10,665 nucleotides of DNA from Pirellulales bacterium (GTDB taxonomy: Bacteria; Planctomycetota; Planctomycetia; Pirellulales; Thermoguttaceae): contig JAUWWA010000023.1 in NCBI GenBank assembly GCA_030617125.1, forward strand, positions 1 to 10,665. The letters are read 5' to 3'. Positions 6,398 through 10,665 of the stretch are shown piece by piece. How positions within the stretch are numbered: position 1 is the first letter of the stretch; every line of letters starts with the position of its first letter. The notes beneath the pieces are model-generated. The model searched no databases, was not told the origin of the DNA, and worked only from the letters and a program-made list of their open reading frames with translations. A program made the position numbers and the translations under genes.

Positions 6398-6426
6398 ATC
6401 ATACCAGAGCCGTGTTTTGGAGGCAA
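6398..6426 (-). promoter_or_regulatory. Sigma-70-like promoter of the secreted protein / deacetylase unit
   Basis: On the minus strand TTGCCT (6426-6421) is followed after 17 nt by TATGAT (6403-6398), with TGG directly before it, giving an extended -10 (TGGTATGAT). Spacing and both boxes fit a sigma-70 promoter. The start point would be near 6391, giving a leader of about 20 nt that contains AAGGA. Confidence 0.65.
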
Positions 6427-6546
6427 GTCCCTCGGGTCACTCGATCTCGCCACTCCTTCCTTTATTGTTTGCTCGCGTCGCTCGCGCCTCTCGCTCCTGA
6501 TCACAGCTTGGCAACAACGGCACTTTCCGGCGACTCTATCGGCGAT

Positions 6547-6552
6547 TATAAT
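6547..6552 (+). promoter_or_regulatory. Candidate -10 box of the Uma2 gene
   Basis: A perfect TATAAT 26 nt before the ATG at 6578. The hexamer 17 nt upstream (TTTCCG, 6524-6529) is a poor -35. The leader would be about 20 nt and hold the Shine-Dalgarno AAAGGGGA (6563-6570). The divergent promoter of the secreted-protein gene lies about 120 nt away in the same 209-nt gap. Confidence 0.5.
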
Positions 6553-6577
6553 AAATCGGTTGAAAGGGGACTGGCCA

Positions 6578-7192
6578 ATGACAATGCTGATCACCGATCC
6601 GCGGCTGGAAGAGCGCCTGAAAGTCGAGCGGGAAGCCCGGGGAGCCGACCGCTACGACGAGGTGTGGGAGGGAATTTACATGATGGTCCCGATGCCGAAC
6701 GATGAACACCAGCAGATCGTTACGCGAATTGCCGTTATCCTCCAGGAGGTCGTTGGGTGGCCCGGGGGGGGCGAGGTTCGCGCCGGCGTCAACCTCAGCG
6801 ACCGCGAGACGGACTGGGAGCGCAACTACCGCGTGCCCGACGTTGCCGTATTTCTTCCAGACGGCGATGCCGAGAACTGCGACACGCACTGGCGCGGCGG
6901 CGCGGATCTGCTGGTCGAGATCACCAGCCCCGGCGACCGTACGCGCGAGAAAATCTCGTTCTACAGCCGCATCGGCGTTAAGGAGCTTCTGCTGCTGGAC
7001 CGCGAGCCGTGGACGCTCGAGCTTTACCGGCCACAAGAAGGCCAACTGCAAAAGGTCGGCCGGTCCAGCCCGGACGCCGCCGACGTACTCGGCAGCGCGA
7101 TGGTTCCACTGAGCTTTCAACTCATCCCGGGCGACCGCCGCCCGCAGATCGAAGTGATCCATACGGACAGCGGGCGCCGTTGGCTGGTGTGA
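6578..7192 (+). CDS. Uma2 family (DUF820) PD-(D/E)XK nuclease-like protein
   Basis: A 204-residue protein of the Uma2/DUF820 family, a restriction-endonuclease-fold group common in cyanobacteria and planctomycetes, whose biological role is unknown. Family motifs are YRVPDVAVFLPDG (84-96, Asp88), LLVEITSPGDRTREKISFYS (111-130, with Glu114 and Lys125) and VKELLLLDREPWTLELYRP (134-152). Together these give the D...E-x-x...K arrangement expected of an active nuclease site. The start at 6578 is favoured over the far upstream frame opening at 6368 by AAAGGGGA 7 nt before it and by family alignment of MTMLITDPRLEERL. Length is normal. A run of eight G (6764-6771) lies in codons 63-65 without breaking the frame. 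It is monocistronic and converges on mutS. Confidence 0.9.
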   Translation: MTMLITDPRLEERLKVEREARGADRYDEVWEGIYMMVPMPNDEHQQIVTRIAVILQEVVGWPGGGEVRAGVNLSDRETDWERNYRVPDVAVFLPDGDAENCDTHWRGGADLLVEITSPGDRTREKISFYSRIGVKELLLLDREPWTLELYRPQEGQLQKVGRSSPDAADVLGSAMVPLSFQLIPGDRRPQIEVIHTDSGRRWLV

Positions 7193-7207
7193 GTTCGCAG
7201 AATGCTC

Positions 7208-7295
7208 CATAAAGCTGCGACCGGTGGTCGCGCCCGGAAAGTTCGCCAGCATTTTTTCAGGGCCCTTTACCGCGACCACCGGTCGCGGCTTTATG
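7208..7295. repeat. 25-bp inverted repeat, REPIN-like, reaching into mutS
   Basis: Bases 7208-7232 are the reverse complement of 7271-7295 with one T/C difference (7216/7287), still G-U pairable in RNA. The spacer is 38 nt (7233-7270). Each arm contains its own small palindrome, GCGACC-GGT-GGTCGC. Two inverted palindromic units around a short spacer is the layout of a REPIN. The mutS stop (7257-7259) is in the spacer and the right arm encodes HKAATGGRG at the MutS C-terminus. The structure could also act as a terminator for the two convergent genes. Confidence 0.85.
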
Positions 7296-9919
7296 CGAAC
7301 GCTGCCCAGCTTCCTTAGCCAACGCCTCCTGCCACTGCTCGATGAGTTGCATCGCCTTCATCGGCGTGACGTCGTTGAGTTCGAGCTGGCGAAGGTCGTC
7401 CAGGAGCGGATGTTCAGCCGGGCCGAAAAGTGTCAGTTGCACGTCGCCGACCTTAGCCGTATCGAGGGGCCGGGCGATCTTCGCGCGGCCGTCCGCGTCG
7501 ATGTGCTCCTCTTCCAACTGCGCGAGGATGTCCTTGCTCCGCTCGACGACCTCGCGGGGCACGCCCGCTAGCCGTGCCACGTGAATCCCGTAGCTCTTGT
7601 CGGCCGAGCCGTCCACGATCTTGTGCAGGAAAACGACCTCGTCCTGCCACTCGCGGACCGCCACGTTGAGGTTCTTCACGCCGTCGAGCGATTGCTCCAG
7701 GTCGGTCAACTCGTGGTAGTGTGTGGCGAAAAGCGTGCGGCAGCCGACGCGCGCGTGCAGGTACTCCACCACCGACCACGCCAGCGAGATGCCGTCGTAC
7801 GTGCTCGTGCCGCGGCCGATCTCGTCGAGGATCACCAGACTCCGCCGCGTGGCCGTATTGAGAATCCGGGCGGTCTCGGTCATCTCGACCATGAAAGTGC
7901 TTTGGCCACGGGCCAACTCGTCGCTGGCGCCACGCGGGCGACAATGCGGTCGGCCACGCCGATGGTAGCCGGCTTGGCGGGCACGAAGCTGCCGATCTGA
8001 GCCATCAGGGTAATGAGCGCCACCTGGCGGATGTACGTGCTCTTGCCCGACATGTTCGGACCGGTGATCAGCAGGATGGTGCCCGACTCGCCGCCGGCGA
8101 TCGTGTCGTTGGGCACGAACGTCCCCTCCGGCTCGACAATATCGAGCACCGGGTGTCGCCCGTCGACGATTCGCAGCACCGGTTGGTCGACCATTTCCGC
8201 CCGGCCGTAGTTGCGGCGGCGAGCGAGTTCGGCCAGGGCCGCCAGCACGTCGATCTGCGCCAGCACCGCCGCGGTCGATTGCATCCGGCGGCGCGACGCC
8301 GCCGCCTCCTCGCGCAACTCCACGTACAACTCGTACTCAAGCTCGTTGGCCTTCTCGTCGGCCGTGAGCACTTTCTCCTCGTACTCTTTTAACTCGGGCG
8401 TGATATAGCGTTCGGCGTTCTTGAGCGTCTGTTTGCGAATGAAATCGTCGGGGATCTTCTCGCGATGCGCGTTGGTCACCTCGATGTAGTACCCAAACAC
8501 CTTGTTGAAGCCGACCTTCAGATTCGGGATGCCGGTCCGCCGGACCTGCTCGGCCTGGTACCGGGCGAGCCATTGCTTGGCGCCGCGGCTCATGTTGCGC
8601 AACTCGTCGAGTCGTTCGTTGAAGCCGGACCGGATGAACCCGCCCTCGCGGCTTGCCAGCGGGCAGTCATCGACCAGCGCGGCGTCGAGCTTGCCGCGCA
8701 ACTCGACGCACAGGTCGATCCCGGCCTCGAGTTCGTTCAACAGCCGGCTCTTTCGCGCGGTCAGCTTGGCTTTGAGATTCGGCAGGCATCGTAGCGTGCG
8801 GCCGAGGAAGCTGAGATCGCGCGGACTTGCCCGGCCGGTGGCGACCCGGGCCAACAGACGTTCGACGTCGTACACGCCGCGCAACGCCTCGTGCAGATCG
8901 GCGGTCAGCGACGGCTCGCCGACGAGTTCTTCGACGGTGTCGTGCCGGGCGCGAATGGCCGCAATGTCGGTCAGCGGGTTGGCGACCCAGTCGCCCAACA
9001 TCCGCGAGCCCATGGCGGTGACGGTCCGGTCGAGCACGGCCAACAGGGAGCCTTCGCGGCGACCGTCGCGAATCGTCCGCGCGATCTCGAGGCTTCGGCG
9101 GCTCGATTGGTCGATCTCCAACGTGCCCGAGGTCCGATACGGGATCAGGGCGTCGACGTGATCGAGCGAGGTCTTTTGCGTCTCGGTGAGATAATCGAGC
9201 ACGGCGCCGGCCGCCCGAATGGCTTGGGCGTCAGTCGGAAGCTCTGACTGCCATCCAAAACCTTCCAGCGTGGCGGTGCCGAAGTGTTTCGCCAGTGTCT
9301 CCTGGGCCGTTTGCCGGGAAAACGCCCACGCTGGGCGGCGCGTGACCATCATCCGCTCGTCGAGCACCGCCGGCAGCGGCTCGGCGTCCTCGGCAATCAG
9401 GCATTCGGCCGGCGCGATTCGCCCTAGTTGGTCGATCATCCCCTTTGCCGGAAAGCCGGCCGCGACGAACCGCCCGGTGGACAGCTCGACCCAGGCCATC
9501 CCCGCCGGCTCGCCCTTCGACGCATTGCCGCCGACGACCGCCGCAAGGAAGTTGCTCTCCTTCGGGTCGAGCAGGGCCTCGTCGGTGACGGTGCCGGGCG
9601 TGACGATTCGCGTGACCTCGCGACGGACGAGCCCTTTGGCCTTCTTCGGGTCCTCGACCTGTTCGCACACGGCCGCCTTTACACCGCCGGAAATCAGCTT
9701 GCCGAGATAGCTTTCGAGTTGGTGATGGGGGAATCCGGCCATGGGGATGGCCCCGGCGCCCTTCTCGCGGCTGGTCAGCGCGAGGCCTAGCATCGCGGCG
9801 GCCGTCTTCGCGTCGTCGTAGAACAACTCGTAGAAATCGCCCATGCGAAACAGCAGCAGCGCATCCGGACACACCCGCTTCGCGTCCTGGTACTGTTTCA
9901 TCATTGCAGTAGTAGCCAT
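7257..9919 (-). CDS. mutS: DNA mismatch repair protein MutS, interrupted by a 1-nt frameshift
   Basis: MutS recognises mismatches and small loops in new DNA and calls in the rest of the repair machinery. The order of domains is complete. [12 protein letters not shown] (26-37) carries the mismatch-reading Phe-x-Glu (Phe29, Glu31). Connector, lever and clamp regions follow. The ATPase has Walker [10 protein letters not shown] (620-628), Walker [17 protein letters not shown] and ATHYHEL, and a C-terminal dimer-type helix region ([19 protein letters not shown]) is present. The frame breaks after DRIVARV (residue 663): family proteins continue [13 protein letters not shown], and this reading resumes in the next frame if one G is added (C on the plus strand, at CC 7930-7931). 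As it stands, translation ends at 7880 after 679 residues and loses Walker B. Corrected, the protein would be 887 residues. The last residues ([12 protein letters not shown]) come largely from an inverted repeat. No Shine-Dalgarno site precedes the ATG; TGCTACCAT just upstream hints at a nearly leaderless mRNA. Confidence 0.95.
7930..7932 (-). other. Frameshift site in mutS
   Basis: The minus strand reads CGCGTGGCGCCAGCGACGAG where CGCGTGGGCGCCAGCGACGA would keep the frame and restore the family sequence RVGASDE. One base is missing from a short G run. A sequencing or assembly error and a real mutation look the same from here. Confidence 0.85.
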
Positions 9920-9961
9920 GGTGCGTATGGTAGCACACGGGTGGCATCTCGGGGAGGGGCA

Positions 9962-10067
9962 CGTTTAGCAACCGCCGGCACGGCGGCTTTTGTCTGACGC
10001 CCAAGCAAGCGTCGCCATTCCGGCAACGGCTAAACGGCTTGTTTTCGTGCCGGCGACGGCTAAACGG
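9962..10067. repeat. Cluster of three GTTTAGC repeats upstream of mutS
   Basis: One copy reads forward (GTTTAGC at 9963-9969) and runs into a 6-bp stem, CCGCCG (9972-9977) and CGGCGG (9981-9986) around GCA, then CTTTT. Two copies read on the other strand: CCGGCAACGGCTAAACGG (10020-10037) and CCGGCGACGGCTAAACGG (10050-10067), exactly 30 bp apart. The cluster fills most of the 150-nt gap between the beta-propeller gene and mutS. Confidence 0.75.
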
Positions 10068-10069
10068 AT

Positions 10070-10665
10070 CTATTCCGCCCCCAACGCCACGCAGCACATT
10101 GCCGAGCCGCTGCGAACGTACAGCCGGCGGCCAACCAAAGCAGGGTGGGAAAGCACTTCCTCGCCGTCGCCGAACAATCGCAGCCGCGCGGCGAGCTTGT
10201 AGCCCGTGCCGCCGGCAACGAGCAACAGCAACTCGCCTTCGGCCGTGGTGACCAGCAGGCGCTCGCGGCTGCCGATGATCGACACGTAGTCATCGAACGC
10301 CTTGTCCTCGGCACGCCAAAGGGCTTTTAGGCCGGAATTCAAATCGAGGCAGAACATCTCGCCCCAACAGCCGAACACCTTGCCGTCGATCACGACCGGC
10401 GTGCTCGAATCGGGGGCAAGATCGGTGTTCACTGCAAGCGGCTTCGGCACGATCTTTCCTCGCCGGTCAAAGTCGTACAGCCGCGTGCCGTTGTTCTCGG
10501 TGGTCACCAGCAGACGGCCGTCGACGGCGATCGGCGTGGGGACGTTGAAGTCGCCCTCCTCGGGTGGAACAAGCCGCCAGAGCCGCTTGCCGGTTGCCGG
10601 GTTCCAGCCGCCCAGCGAAGTGGCATCGTAGCCGACGACCTGCCGCACCCCGCCGAAGGTGCCGA
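10070..10665 (-). CDS. PQQ-like beta-propeller repeat protein (3' part)
   Basis: The frame is open to the window edge, so the gene starts outside; a GTG at 10648 lies in the middle of the repeat GGVRQVVGYDATS and is not a likely start. The visible 198 residues show repeated beta-propeller blades of the PQQ/BamB-like type: NPATGKRLWRLVP, VPTPIAVDGRLLVTTENNGT, TPVVIDGKVFGCWGEMFCLD, GERLLV-like GSRERLLVTTAEGELLLL, and a last blade SHPALVGRRLYVRSGSAMCC ending in VALGAE. Such proteins are usually exported and either bind PQQ or serve as scaffolds; no catalytic residues can be judged from this fragment. It stops 150 nt before mutS on the same strand. Confidence 0.85.
   Translation of the reverse strand, partial: GTFGGVRQVVGYDATSLGGWNPATGKRLWRLVPPEEGDFNVPTPIAVDGRLLVTTENNGTRLYDFDRRGKIVPKPLAVNTDLAPDSSTPVVIDGKVFGCWGEMFCLDLNSGLKALWRAEDKAFDDYVSIIGSRERLLVTTAEGELLLLVAGGTGYKLAARLRLFGDGEEVLSHPALVGRRLYVRSGSAMCCVALGAE

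Noticed and set aside
6368..6577. Upstream extension of the Uma2 frame
   Set aside because: It contains the promoter region of two divergent genes, and the start at 6578 has a good Shine-Dalgarno site.
10020..10067. Two similar units 30 bp apart, resembling a minimal CRISPR array
   Set aside because: Only two units, the shared part is 18 bp with a difference, and the intervening 12 bp is far too short for a spacer. No cas gene is present.

Overview
This is a GC-rich, densely coded stretch of bacterial chromosome. The mix of genes points to a planctomycete, probably of the Pirellulales type. The clues are a DUF4254 protein beside a GT9 glycosyltransferase, an Uma2-type nuclease, a PQQ-like beta-propeller protein, a class IV HDAC-like protein with a lipoprotein signal, weak or absent Shine-Dalgarno sites at several starts, and short palindromic repeats between genes. 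The assignment is an inference from gene content, not from a marker gene. No tRNA, rRNA, CRISPR array, insertion sequence or prophage gene is visible.

Layout. Positions 1-252 form a nearly perfect 115-bp inverted repeat that covers the start of a DUF4254 gene (151-756, +). This gene converges on a GT9 heptosyltransferase-like gene (801-1853, -). A 350-nt divergent intergenic region (1854-2203) carries a pair of GYTTAGC repeats and promoter-like sites. It leads into two RNA-methyltransferase genes on the + strand (2204-3061, RlmI-like; 3089-3895, TrmH/SpoU-like). A minus-strand unit follows, reading from 6368 down to 3924: a secreted protein with two similar beta-rich halves, an HDAC-like deacetylase with a lipobox, and a MoaD/ThiS-like sulfur-carrier protein. 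It has a good promoter (TTGCCT-N17-TATGAT). Divergent from it is an Uma2 gene (6578-7192, +). This converges on mutS (7257-9919, -), which is broken by an apparent one-base deletion near 7930. Its last codons lie inside a 25-bp inverted repeat (7208-7295). The window ends in the 3' part of a PQQ-like beta-propeller gene (10070-10665, -).

How the genes fit together. Most are housekeeping genes: glycan assembly, RNA methylation and mismatch repair. The only cluster with an unclear joint role is the secreted protein / HDAC-like lipoprotein / sulfur-carrier unit. I do not see a convincing new defence or mobile system. The points most worth checking are the mutS frameshift, the fold-back repeat at the window start, the REPIN-like repeat that has become part of mutS, the GYTTAGC repeat family, and the predicted export of the deacetylase.
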